From contig CANGTC010000006.1 of NCBI GenBank assembly GCA_947456505.1, forward strand, positions 1-62,458: a DNA stretch of 62,458 nt, given 5' to 3'. The notes under the pieces are model-generated. The model was not told where the DNA came from. It saw nothing but the letters and a program-made list of their open reading frames with translations, and did not search any database. Position 1 is the stretch's first letter. Each line of letters starts with the position of its first letter. The position numbers were made by a program, and so were the translations under genes. Source of the DNA: Beijerinckiaceae bacterium (GTDB taxonomy: Bacteria > Pseudomonadota > Alphaproteobacteria > Rhizobiales > Beijerinckiaceae). Shown here piece after piece: positions 42,838-51,035 of the stretch.

Positions 42838-44730
42838 TCAAACCTTCCGCGTGCGCTTGGAGGCGATGGAATAGGCGGGATGCCAGGCCGAGGCCATGCC
42901 GATCCCATCGCGCTGGATGTTGACGTCGAGCAGATAGGGTTTGCCGTCCATATTGGCCTTGCGGGCGCGGGCGAGCGCCTCCTTGATTTGCGCGGGGTTC
43001 TCCACCTTCTCGGCGGCGACGCCGAAGGCCTGCGCCACCATGGCGTAATTCACGTCGGGCGTGCCCAGATAGCAGGTCATGTCGCGGCCCTGGCGATATT
43101 GGGTTCCCCCGCTCATCCAGATGCGATTGCGCTCGTTATTATAGCTCTTGTTATTGAGCACGATGGAGGTTGTGGGCGCCTCATAGCGTGAGATGCTCCA
43201 GAGCGGCTGCGGGCCGCTGAACAGGAAGCTGCCGTCGCCGACGACCGAGAGCACCTGCTTGTCGGGATGGGCCAGCTTGACGCCAAGCCCCGCCGCCATG
43301 CCCCAGCCCAGAATGTTGGGGCCGGTGCCGATGTAGCGTTTGTCCTCCCCGCCAAAGGACATGAAGGGATCCATGCGCTTGCCGGAATCGACGTCGCAAA
43401 CATAGATGGCGTCCTTGTCGAGCCATTGCTCCAGCTCCACGCCCAGACGCTCCATGCGGATCGCCGAACCGCCGTCGGCATGTTCGGCTGCGATCTTCTG
43501 AATGACCTGAGCCTGTCCGGCCGAATAGGCCCGGATTGGCGCGGTGCGTTCGGCGGCAATCTGTTGTAGCCGGTCCCTGGTCGCGAGGCTGCGCACGGCA
43601 TCGATGATGTCGATCAGTGCGGAGCGAATGTCGGCGATGATGGGCACGTCCACCGGCGCGTTGCGCGCCAGCGAGGCGGGGTCGCATCGGATCGAGATCT
43701 GCTTGGCGCCGGGGATATAGATCTCCCCGTGCTTCCAGCCAACGTTGATATGAACGTCGATGGCTTTGGGGAACCGCATCTGCCTGAGCATGGCGCCGAT
43801 ATAGAGAGGGTGGCGCGTGGGGAAGGGCTTCGACCAGAAACCCAGCGCGCCATTGCCGCCCGCCGCAGGCAGGCCCAGCAGTTCGCACAGCTCCACCAGC
43901 TCCTTTTCCGCATGGCACAGGGTCACTTCGTCGCCGAAGGAGAGCACGGGACTCTTCGCCTCGATGAGCATGCGCGCGGTGCGCTCCACATCCTGCTTGT
44001 CGGGCCGCATGTTCATGGGCACGTTGAAGAGGCCCTTGTCATAAATCTGGGCTTGCCCTTCCGTGCGCAGCAGATTTTCCGGGAAGGACAGATAGACCGG
44101 GCCGGATGGCGCTGTGGTCGCATATTTGATTGCGCGGCGGGCGGTCTCGGGGATCGTGTCGGTCGTCTGCGCGACCCAGTGCCATTTGGTGATGGGCTGG
44201 GTCATGGATTCGATATGTTCATATTCCTGGAATGCCTCGCGGCCCACCGCTTCCTGCCCCACCGAGGCGGCCGCCAGCAGGATCGGGATCTGGTCCTTCC
44301 AGCTGTTCACCATCTGGCAGAGCGCGTTGGGCAGGCCCACGTTGGCCACGATGGCGACGCCGAGCTTGCCCGTGGCGCGGCTATAGCCATCCGCCATGGC
44401 GACGACGGCGCCTTCCTGCACGCCCTTGATGAGCTGGATCCCGGTCTCGTTGACCAGCGAATCGAAGATGGGCGCGTCGGCGGTCGAGGGATTGAAGAAG
44501 ATGAATTCGACGCCCGCCGCCTTGAGTTGCTGGGTGAAGAGGGCGCCGCCGGTCCCCTTCATGTCGCGGATGGCGGTGGGCGCTGCGGCGACTGCGGGCG
44601 CGCTTGGGGCGGCCAGCGATTGCGCCATGGCCTTGGCGGCGCTCGCCGTCATGCCTGACGCTGCGAGGCCTGCGGTCAATTGGCGACGGGAAATTCCCTT
44701 GTCCAGGAATTGCTTGACCAGATCTTTCAC
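42838..44730 (-). CDS. Tat-exported thiamine-diphosphate enzyme (acetolactate synthase-like)
   Basis: The 630-residue protein starts with a twin-arginine leader (SRRQLTAGLAASGMTASAAK) and then a full ThDP-enzyme fold: the conserved cofactor-activating Glu region (GVQEGAVVAMADGYSR), a central TPP_M domain, and the GDGSFLFSG ... NN ThDP/Mg2+ motif at about 500-530. Family members decarboxylate 2-oxoacids or make acetolactate, normally in the cytosol. An exported version, coupled with a periplasmic diheme cytochrome c gene (2-base spacing), suggests oxidative decarboxylation of a substrate in the periplasm. That is inference; substrate unknown. Confidence 0.82.
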   Translation of the reverse strand: MKDLVKQFLDKGISRRQLTAGLAASGMTASAAKAMAQSLAAPSAPAVAAAPTAIRDMKGTGGALFTQQLKAAGVEFIFFNPSTADAPIFDSLVNETGIQLIKGVQEGAVVAMADGYSRATGKLGVAIVANVGLPNALCQMVNSWKDQIPILLAAASVGQEAVGREAFQEYEHIESMTQPITKWHWVAQTTDTIPETARRAIKYATTAPSGPVYLSFPENLLRTEGQAQIYDKGLFNVPMNMRPDKQDVERTARMLIEAKSPVLSFGDEVTLCHAEKELVELCELLGLPAAGGNGALGFWSKPFPTRHPLYIGAMLRQMRFPKAIDVHINVGWKHGEIYIPGAKQISIRCDPASLARNAPVDVPIIADIRSALIDIIDAVRSLATRDRLQQIAAERTAPIRAYSAGQAQVIQKIAAEHADGGSAIRMERLGVELEQWLDKDAIYVCDVDSGKRMDPFMSFGGEDKRYIGTGPNILGWGMAAGLGVKLAHPDKQVLSVVGDGSFLFSGPQPLWSISRYEAPTTSIVLNNKSYNNERNRIWMSGGTQYRQGRDMTCYLGTPDVNYAMVAQAFGVAAEKVENPAQIKEALARARKANMDGKPYLLDVNIQRDGIGMASAWHPAYSIASKRTRKV

Positions 44731-44853
44731 GGCGGCCTCCCTTGATGGGGAGGTTCTTCGCGGCCGCCCCTTTATGGGGCAGACTGCGCCCGATTCCGAC
44801 CGATTTCAAGAGTGGTTTTGGATGAGGGCGCCGCCGCGCCCCCACCGTCGCCC

Positions 44854-45813
44854 TCAGATGATCCCTTGTTCCCGGAACCAGCGTTCAGCGCCCGGATGCA
44901 TGGGCACATCCATGGGCGTGGCGTCGGTCTCGCGGCCGGTTTGTGCCAGCCCCTCATAGGTGCCCTTCTCCCAGGTCATGTTATCGTGGCGGGCGCCCAG
45001 AGCCGCGCAGATGTCATAGGCCACCTTCTCGGGCAGATCCGCGCGGGCGTAGAGCGGCCAGCCGCTGAAGTCGATGCAGTCATATTCGGGCAGGTGGGCG
45101 AAACGGCCCGTGCGCAGTTTGACCTTGCGCCAGCCAATGGCGCCCAGATGTTCGAAGGCCTCTGGCTCCAGGTTGATGAGGCTCATGCCGTGACTGAGCG
45201 CCTCCTCGATCCAGATGCTGATGCCCTCATCAAAGACCGCATCGAGCGAGCCGTCGCGAATGCCCGCCAGACGCCGTTTGTCATTGGGCGGGCCAGCGGG
45301 ATGGACGCCGCCGCCCCAGGATTTGATCTCGTCAAGGCTCATGCCGTAGAAGGCCAGCAATTGCTCCACCAGCACCAGCGTCGAATGGGTGGGGTCTTCG
45401 CGCAGCGAAATCTGAAGTGGGTAGCGCGCCTTCTTCACATCATGCAGCGACTTGAAGCCAAGGCTCGAGCGCATCAGGATCACGAAGCGGTCGACGCTGG
45501 GATAATTGGCTATGATGCGCAGGGGCAGGGGGTTCTTGAAGACGCCCGTGCCGCGATAGGCCTGGGTCAGTAGCGCCGAGGGATTCACGAAGGCCACGTC
45601 GATGTCGCCCCTGGCCACCGAATGGGCCATGATGGCCGAGCCCGTGGAGAAGCGCAGCCATGGCTTCATCTCTTCGCCTGCGCCGCTGCCCACCGTGATG
45701 CACATGTCCCGGTTGCCGCCATATTTCGTCTCGGGGTTTCCCGCGATATGCAGCCCGAGTTCCCAAAGGATTTGCGCGCGCTTGAAGTTGGCGCCTGTGG
45801 GGAGCGTCGCCAT
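44854..45813 (-). CDS. TAXI-family (TRAP-type) solute-binding protein lacking a signal peptide
   Basis: From ATG at 45813 the 319-residue protein resembles TAXI receptors: MCITVGSGAGEEMKPWLRFSTGSAIMA, DIDVAFVNPSALL, and RFVILMRSSLGFKSLHD. It has no hydrophobic leader, unlike nearly all family members, and the upstream in-frame extension also lacks one. It may be a cytosolic variant or have lost its leader. No TRAP membrane subunits are nearby. Its C-terminal part (about 200-319) includes DISGWPLYARADLPE-like loops. The ligand is unknown. Confidence 0.7.
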   Translation of the reverse strand: MATLPTGANFKRAQILWELGLHIAGNPETKYGGNRDMCITVGSGAGEEMKPWLRFSTGSAIMAHSVARGDIDVAFVNPSALLTQAYRGTGVFKNPLPLRIIANYPSVDRFVILMRSSLGFKSLHDVKKARYPLQISLREDPTHSTLVLVEQLLAFYGMSLDEIKSWGGGVHPAGPPNDKRRLAGIRDGSLDAVFDEGISIWIEEALSHGMSLINLEPEAFEHLGAIGWRKVKLRTGRFAHLPEYDCIDFSGWPLYARADLPEKVAYDICAALGARHDNMTWEKGTYEGLAQTGRETDATPMDVPMHPGAERWFREQGII

Positions 45814-45974
45814 CCGTATCTCCAGTTTCTTGTGTGCCTGGCCGCAAGATAGGCTCTTCGCTTGTGGATGGAAAGCGAGGGGAGGGCGCTTGTGGCGCCA
45901 GATGGCGCGATCCATTAGATTGCACCGCGAAGGGACGTCCGAAGCAGGCGCGAACATCAAGAGGAAACAGGGCC

Positions 45975-46994
45975 ATGAAGACATCGTCAGTCATCGCCGC
46001 CGTCTTGCTGGCGGCGGGGCCTGTGGCTGGGCTTTCGCCAGTCCGGGCGGACGCCGTGTCCGATTTCTACAAGGGTAAAAACGTCAATGCTCTCGTGGGC
46101 GTCAGCGCCGGTGGCGAATATGATTTGCAATTGCGCCTCACCGCTCGCCATATCGGCAAATACATTCCCGGAAAACCCAATGTGATCCCGCAGAACATGA
46201 CGGGCGCCACCGGTCTCGTCATGGCCAATTTCCTCTACAATGTCGCCCTGCAGGACGGGACCTATATCGGCCTCATCCAGAATGGCTTGCCGACGTCGCA
46301 GGCGGTTGGCGTCGATGGGGTCAAGTTCGACGCGGCCCGTTTCCAGTGGATCGGCTCCATCGCGCCGACCGTCGAAACCATGGTGACCTGGAAAACGACA
46401 GGCGTGACCACCATCGAACAGGCGCGCCAGACGGAGGTGATCGTAGGCGCAGTCGGATCCTCTGGCATCACCCTGTCCTTTCCTGTCATGCTCAATGATC
46501 TCTTGGGTACAAGGTTCAAGATGGTGCTGGGCTATACCGGCTCCGGCGCGCTGGATCTGGCCATGGAGCGGGGCGAGGTGTCAGGCCGCGCGGGTTCATG
46601 GTCCAGCATGAAGGCCTCGAAACCCAATTGGGTGGCCAACAAGGAACTTAACGTCCTCGTTTATTCGGGTCCGACGCCCAAGGATCTTCCGGGCGCGCCA
46701 AGCGTGAATGAATTCATTCGCAGCGCCGAGGATCGTGAGGTTCTGGATATCGTCACTGCCGGAGACACCCTTGGGCATCCCTTCGCCGCAGGGCCCGGCG
46801 CGCCGCCCGAGCGGGTGGCGGCGCTGCGCAAGGCTTTCGCCGACATGCTCAATGATGCGGATTTCCGCAAGGAGGCGGCGGTCAACAATCTTGAAATCGA
46901 CCCTGTCAGCGCGGAGGTTCTGTCCGCTGCGGTCAACCGGGCGCTGGGGGCCTCGCCCGCGTCCAAGCAACGGGCGCGCAAATATTTCCAATAA
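45975..46994 (+). CDS. TctC/Bug-type solute-binding protein (DFYxGK subgroup)
   Basis: The 339-residue receptor has a signal peptide (MKTSSVIAAVLLAAGPVAGL, cut after VRA) and mature DAVSDFYKGKNVNALVGVSAGGEYDLQL. Its loop NMTGATGLV matches relatives at 38689. ATG at 45975 follows GAGGAAACAGGG. A large hairpin terminator between convergent genes follows. It is divergent from the TAXI-type gene; both are orphan receptors. Confidence 0.85.
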   Translation: MKTSSVIAAVLLAAGPVAGLSPVRADAVSDFYKGKNVNALVGVSAGGEYDLQLRLTARHIGKYIPGKPNVIPQNMTGATGLVMANFLYNVALQDGTYIGLIQNGLPTSQAVGVDGVKFDAARFQWIGSIAPTVETMVTWKTTGVTTIEQARQTEVIVGAVGSSGITLSFPVMLNDLLGTRFKMVLGYTGSGALDLAMERGEVSGRAGSWSSMKASKPNWVANKELNVLVYSGPTPKDLPGAPSVNEFIRSAEDREVLDIVTAGDTLGHPFAAGPGAPPERVAALRKAFADMLNDADFRKEAAVNNLEIDPVSAEVLSAAVNRALGASPASKQRARKYFQ

Positions 46995-47040
46995 AAAGGG
47001 CCCCGACAGACGCTTGATGCGTTCGTCGAGGCCCCTTTAT
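46995..47040. terminator. Bidirectional hairpin terminator between a receptor and channel copy B
   Basis: AAAGGGCCCCGACAGACGC and GCGTTCGTCGAGGCCCCTTT pair with few mismatches around a TTGAT loop. The stem lies between the converging receptor and channel genes. Confidence 0.75.
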
Positions 47041-47056
47041 TCAATCATCGCAGGCG

Positions 47057-48682
47057 TCAACTGCTTTTGCTTGACGCTTTTTGCGCGGCGATTTGTTCGA
47101 AGATGGACTTCTCAAGATTGGAGGCCTCACCATCAGCATGGATGACGCTCTCCAGTTTCTGGTCCGCGATGTAGACGATCTGTTTCATTTGACTGACCAG
47201 ACTGCGGAACTGCTCGAAGGCGAGATCCCCATCCTGGCTGGCCGCGTTGAGGTTGAACTCGGTTCTGATGTTTTTATCCATCAACCGGTTACGCTCGGCC
47301 AATTTTATCATGGCGTCCAGTTCGGCGTCCGTGATGTGGAGCCTTCTGGCGTCATCCTGAAGCAAGGCCTGTTCATCCGTATTGGCGTCGCCTTTGCTCA
47401 TCATGGCTGCGATCTTAGCGCCGATATTTTCGCGTTCGATGCGTAGCTGATCGGTGAAGGCCGCCGATAGAATACCAGAGGGAATGGCGACGAGCGCGAT
47501 GCCCAAGAGCGCCATTAACGAGGTGATGAAGCGGCCCATGGGCGTGATCGGGGAAATGTCGCCGTAGCCCACGCTGGACAGGGTGATCACCGACCAATAG
47601 ATGGCGCCTGGAATGCTCTCGAACTTGTCAGGCTGCGCGGCGTGCTCCAGCAGGTAGCCAAGACTGCCGCAGAGGATGATGACGAGCAACAGCACGAAGA
47701 ACGAGGCGCCGATGGTTCCCGCTTCGCGTTTGATGCCGTCCCAGACAAGCTTGGTCGCGTCGCTGAAGCGGGTGAGCTTGAGCAGTCGCAACATGCGGAA
47801 AATTCGCAAGAAGCGCAGATCGAAGAGATGATGCAGCAGCGCTTCGAGAAAGAAGGGCATGACGGCAAGCGCGTCGATCACCGCGCCCGGGGTGAACCCG
47901 TATCGCGCACGCCCCGCATAAGCCGACTGGAACCTTGGATCTTCCACGCAGGAATACATGCGCATCAGATATTCGGTCGTGAAGATCGCGACTGCGACGG
48001 AGTCGAGGATCGCGAATTCCATGGCGAGGATATAGTGAACGGTCTCCACTGTCTCCAGCAGCACGGACACGACTGACAGAACCACCCATATGATGATGAA
48101 AAGATCGAAGAAGTGATGGATCTGCCCGCCAAACCTGGAAGGCCAGACGATGGCGTGTACATGCTGACGGAATGTGCGTCCCTTGTTAAGCTGGCGAAAC
48201 TCCTTCCACGCGGGGATGAGCACGCGAAACAGCTTCAGCAGTCTCAGCAGACGCAAGACGCGCAGAATACGCAGATCAAGCGCGATGAAGGCCGAAAGAT
48301 AGAAGGGAAGGATCGACAGGAGGTCGATCACCGCAAAAGGCGATAACGCATAGGAGATGCGGGGGAACCGTTTGTCCTCCATCCCCCTCTGGTATGGGGA
48401 GAGAAGGAAACGGACCACATATTCCAGAGTGAAGATGAAGATCGACGTCGTATCGATGAAATGGAACAGCTTCGCATAGGGCTCGTAGACCTGCGGAATG
48501 GTCTCCAGCAGCATCAAGCCGACGTTCAGAATGATCAGACAGGCGACGAAGTTCTCGATAGGCCCCTGAAGATTTCCCTTAACGTCAGGGTCGAGCAGAA
48601 ACGAATAAATGCGCCGACCGAGGCTTGGGCGCGCAGGTTTTCCCGGAACGTCGTTTTCAGGTGTCGGGGAGGGCGCGGTCAA
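47057..48682 (-). CDS. Ion channel with two voltage-sensor domains and one pore (copy B)
   Basis: The 541-residue protein has the same order as copy A at 16115-17728: S1-S4, linker, second S1-S4, S5, pore, S6, C-tail. The two S4 helices and both FTxEYxxR S2 motifs are intact. The filter is ITLSSVGYGD against ITLGSVGYGD in copy A. By eye about 43 of roughly 400 aligned residues differ between residue 22 and the end of S6, while the C-tail is much more diverged. TTG at 48682 lies inside TTGA with the partner's stop, and CAGGAG sits just upstream. Physiology is unknown; K+ selectivity is expected. Confidence 0.82.
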   Translation of the reverse strand: MTAPSPTPENDVPGKPARPSLGRRIYSFLLDPDVKGNLQGPIENFVACLIILNVGLMLLETIPQVYEPYAKLFHFIDTTSIFIFTLEYVVRFLLSPYQRGMEDKRFPRISYALSPFAVIDLLSILPFYLSAFIALDLRILRVLRLLRLLKLFRVLIPAWKEFRQLNKGRTFRQHVHAIVWPSRFGGQIHHFFDLFIIIWVVLSVVSVLLETVETVHYILAMEFAILDSVAVAIFTTEYLMRMYSCVEDPRFQSAYAGRARYGFTPGAVIDALAVMPFFLEALLHHLFDLRFLRIFRMLRLLKLTRFSDATKLVWDGIKREAGTIGASFFVLLLVIILCGSLGYLLEHAAQPDKFESIPGAIYWSVITLSSVGYGDISPITPMGRFITSLMALLGIALVAIPSGILSAAFTDQLRIERENIGAKIAAMMSKGDANTDEQALLQDDARRLHITDAELDAMIKLAERNRLMDKNIRTEFNLNAASQDGDLAFEQFRSLVSQMKQIVYIADQKLESVIHADGEASNLEKSIFEQIAAQKASSKSS

Positions 48683-49275
48683 AACTTGATCTCCTGGACT
48701 TTGACGGCCTCGCCCCAACGGTTGCAAACCTGTACGCGCAGGGGCGTCTCTGTGACGATGGAGTCTTCAGCATCGCTCGCCGCATAGGTGACGCCAGTTG
48801 TGCCGGCGGAGAACCAGGGCGTGCCCTTTTCGATGGTGATCCGGCCAATGCTCTCGTCAGACCCATCGCAGGGGGGGCCGAACACGTCATTCTCGGGTTG
48901 AAGCGGATTTGCGAGTTTCGCGATCTCCGGGAGTTTCGCGATTGCTTCCCAGCAGGGCCCCCAGTTCAACTTGCCCGCATCTTCCGGGCGCAAATGACAC
49001 TCGGCGACTTCTGGCTGACCGGCTTTGCGCTTGACGCCCACATCCGTGAGGACGCGCGCGACTGTTTCCGCGTTGCGTTTCGCCAGTTCAAGATGATGGG
49101 CGGCGGCGAAGATGTTGAGCGCCAGGAAGGCGATGCTGATCAAGGAAACAACGACTGTCGCCAGAAAAACGATGGCGCCGCCGTCGAGCAAACGATGCGA
49201 CTTCGGCGCAGGGTCCTGATGATCAGCGTGATCGTGAATGTCGATTTTTGATGTTGCTTCCACGCGATCTCTCAT
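48679..49275 (-). CDS. Single-pass membrane protein with cysteine-rich extracytoplasmic domain, channel partner (copy B)
   Basis: The 198-residue protein is the homologue of the one at 15534-16118. After a divergent tail rich in D and H it has a transmembrane helix (VFLATVVVSLISIAFLALNI), the AKRNAETVARVL stalk, and the same C-terminal domain with four conserved cysteines (ECHL, GPCWE, PPCDG, QVCNR). The ATG at 49275 adds four residues before the GTG equivalent to the copy A start. Its stop overlaps the channel TTG start. Confidence 0.7.
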   Translation of the reverse strand: MRDRVEATSKIDIHDHADHQDPAPKSHRLLDGGAIVFLATVVVSLISIAFLALNIFAAAHHLELAKRNAETVARVLTDVGVKRKAGQPEVAECHLRPEDAGKLNWGPCWEAIAKLPEIAKLANPLQPENDVFGPPCDGSDESIGRITIEKGTPWFSAGTTGVTYAASDAEDSIVTETPLRVQVCNRWGEAVKVQEIKF

Positions 49276-49579
49276 CCTCGCACATATTCGCAGATCAAAT
49301 TGTTACCAATAAAATCTCGATCCCCGCAAGCGCGGATGGCTTTTACAACTGTATTAATCTGTATTTTTAAAATTGTTTCTTTTTATGAGATAGTTTTTTC
49401 TTAAAGCGTTGCTTTGTGAGAAGCCTCCCATTATTTTGCGTCTCCCGGACATCCTCCCAACTGCTTTTGAACTGGTCGCATCATAACCGGGGGCGGCAGG
49501 CGCCTCGCTTGACTCGCCCGCCCCGTGTTCTAGGCTCGACTCAAGAACGCTCGAAACAGGGCGGCGGGGGAGGTTTGGC
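49276..49579. other. AT-rich divergent region between channel copy B and the cupin gene
   Basis: About 300 bases without a gene. The A+T-rich part (49310-49410) is presumably the channel module promoter, resembling the A+T-rich leader of copy A. GGGGGAGG near 49564-49571 serves the cupin gene. Confidence 0.5.
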
Positions 49580-49990
49580 ATGGCGATTACATTCATCAAT
49601 CCCAGGGAAGTCGCGTTGCGTGAGAAGAAGCGCACTGTGGTGATGAATACCCGCAAACTGCACGCCTGGGTGCATTACTATCCTAACCCCGGCGATCACG
49701 ACGAGATGCACTGCCACAACGAAGATCAGGTTTTCACCTGTTTTGAGGGCCAGTGCACCATGTCCTTCCCCAACGGGACCTCGCAGGCGCTGGATCCGGG
49801 CATGGTCGCCCTGATCACGGGCGGATCTTTCTACAAGCTGGAGAACACCGGAACCGGTCCCATGATTCTGATGGGGCACCGCTCCGGCTCTCAGGAAACG
49901 ACCAAGATCATCGATTACGTGACCCGGAAGGATATCCGGGCCGATGGCGGTGAGCCTGTCATCAGCAATCGCTTTGATCGGGCGGAGTGA
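49580..49990 (+). CDS. Cupin-domain protein
   Basis: The 136-residue single cupin has the metal-binding His-rich barrel: the first motif region DHDEMHCHNEDQVF with His-His-Glu spacing, then GMVALITGGSFYKLENTG (second motif). A ring-cleaving dioxygenase or isomerase role is possible. The next gene, a receptor, begins 3 bases after its stop, and a two-domain VOC protein follows, so the three form an operon for an aromatic-like substrate (context inference). Confidence 0.8.
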   Translation: MAITFINPREVALREKKRTVVMNTRKLHAWVHYYPNPGDHDEMHCHNEDQVFTCFEGQCTMSFPNGTSQALDPGMVALITGGSFYKLENTGTGPMILMGHRSGSQETTKIIDYVTRKDIRADGGEPVISNRFDRAE

Positions 49991-49993
49991 ATC

Positions 49994-51007
49994 GTGCGCG
50001 CAGTTTTTGCAGCGTTCACGTTGGCGGCTTTCCTAGCTGGCGCCGCGAAGGCGCAGGAGAGCCCTGCCGCCTTTTATCGAAACAAGCAGCTCCAGTTCTT
50101 CACCATGGGCAGCCCGGGCGGAGGCTTTGACACCTATACGCGCGCCATTGGCGCCCGGTTGGAAAAGGCCACTGGCGCGCGCGTGGTCACCATCAACGAG
50201 CCTTCGGCTGGCGGGCGGGTCGCGATGAACCGGTTGATGGTGAGCAAGCCCGATGGTCTGAGCATCCTTCTGGTGGGCGGCGAGGGGCTCTCCATGGCCG
50301 CCCTGATGGGTGAACCGGGCGTCAACTATGATCCCCTGGGGCAAGTCTGGCTCGCGCGCGTCAGCGCCGAAAGCAAGGTCGCGATGATCGGCCCGAAATC
50401 GTCTTTCAAGACCTTCAAGGACATGATCGCCTCTGACAGACCTGTGCTTTGGACAGGCGAGAGCAAGGTGGACAGCAATACGGACTTCCAGGCCCTGCTC
50501 GCCTACGCCACCGGCATGAAGGCCCGGATGATCATTGGCTACAAGGGCACGGGCGGCATGAACATCGCCATGGAGAATGGCGAGGTTGACGGTCGCGTGG
50601 TCACCGGCGAGGCGGCGGCGCTTTATGGTCCCTCAAGCGGCATGCGCATCGCCGTAACACTTGCGCGCACGCGCGCGGAGCAATTTCCGGATGTGCCCAC
50701 CGTTTTCGAAGCGGCGAATGTGACGCCCGAGGCGGGCAGGCTGCTCGATTGGCGCGCCGGGATCGCCAGCCTTGGTCGCGTCATCAATATCACGCCGGGC
50801 ACGCCGTCGGACCGCGTGGACTATCTGCGAGCAGTGCTGCGCGACATCCTCACGGATCCCGATTTCATCGAGGAGATGAAGCGCTCGAAGCTTTCCGTTG
50901 GCTACGCCAGCGGCGGCGAGGTCGCCGCGATGATGACGCGCGCCATGACCATCGATCAGGACAGTCTGGCCCTGATCAAGGACATCATCATCAACCGCTA
51001 CTACTGA
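49994..51007 (+). CDS. TctC/Bug-type solute-binding protein (GTG start)
   Basis: The 337-residue receptor uses a GTG start (translated as Met) 3 bases after the cupin stop. It has a signal peptide (RAVFAAFTLAAFLAGAAKAQ) and mature ESPAAFYRNKQLQFFTMGSPGGGFDTYTRAIG, the subgroup pattern with a substitution in the DFYxGK motif. The ligand loop is EPSAGGRVA. It lies between a cupin and a VOC protein, suggesting an aromatic or ring-derived acid as ligand. Confidence 0.82.
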   Translation: MRAVFAAFTLAAFLAGAAKAQESPAAFYRNKQLQFFTMGSPGGGFDTYTRAIGARLEKATGARVVTINEPSAGGRVAMNRLMVSKPDGLSILLVGGEGLSMAALMGEPGVNYDPLGQVWLARVSAESKVAMIGPKSSFKTFKDMIASDRPVLWTGESKVDSNTDFQALLAYATGMKARMIIGYKGTGGMNIAMENGEVDGRVVTGEAAALYGPSSGMRIAVTLARTRAEQFPDVPTVFEAANVTPEAGRLLDWRAGIASLGRVINITPGTPSDRVDYLRAVLRDILTDPDFIEEMKRSKLSVGYASGGEVAAMMTRAMTIDQDSLALIKDIIINRYY

Positions 51008-51035
51008 AGCATCGCAATCACCAACGGGAGTAGAT

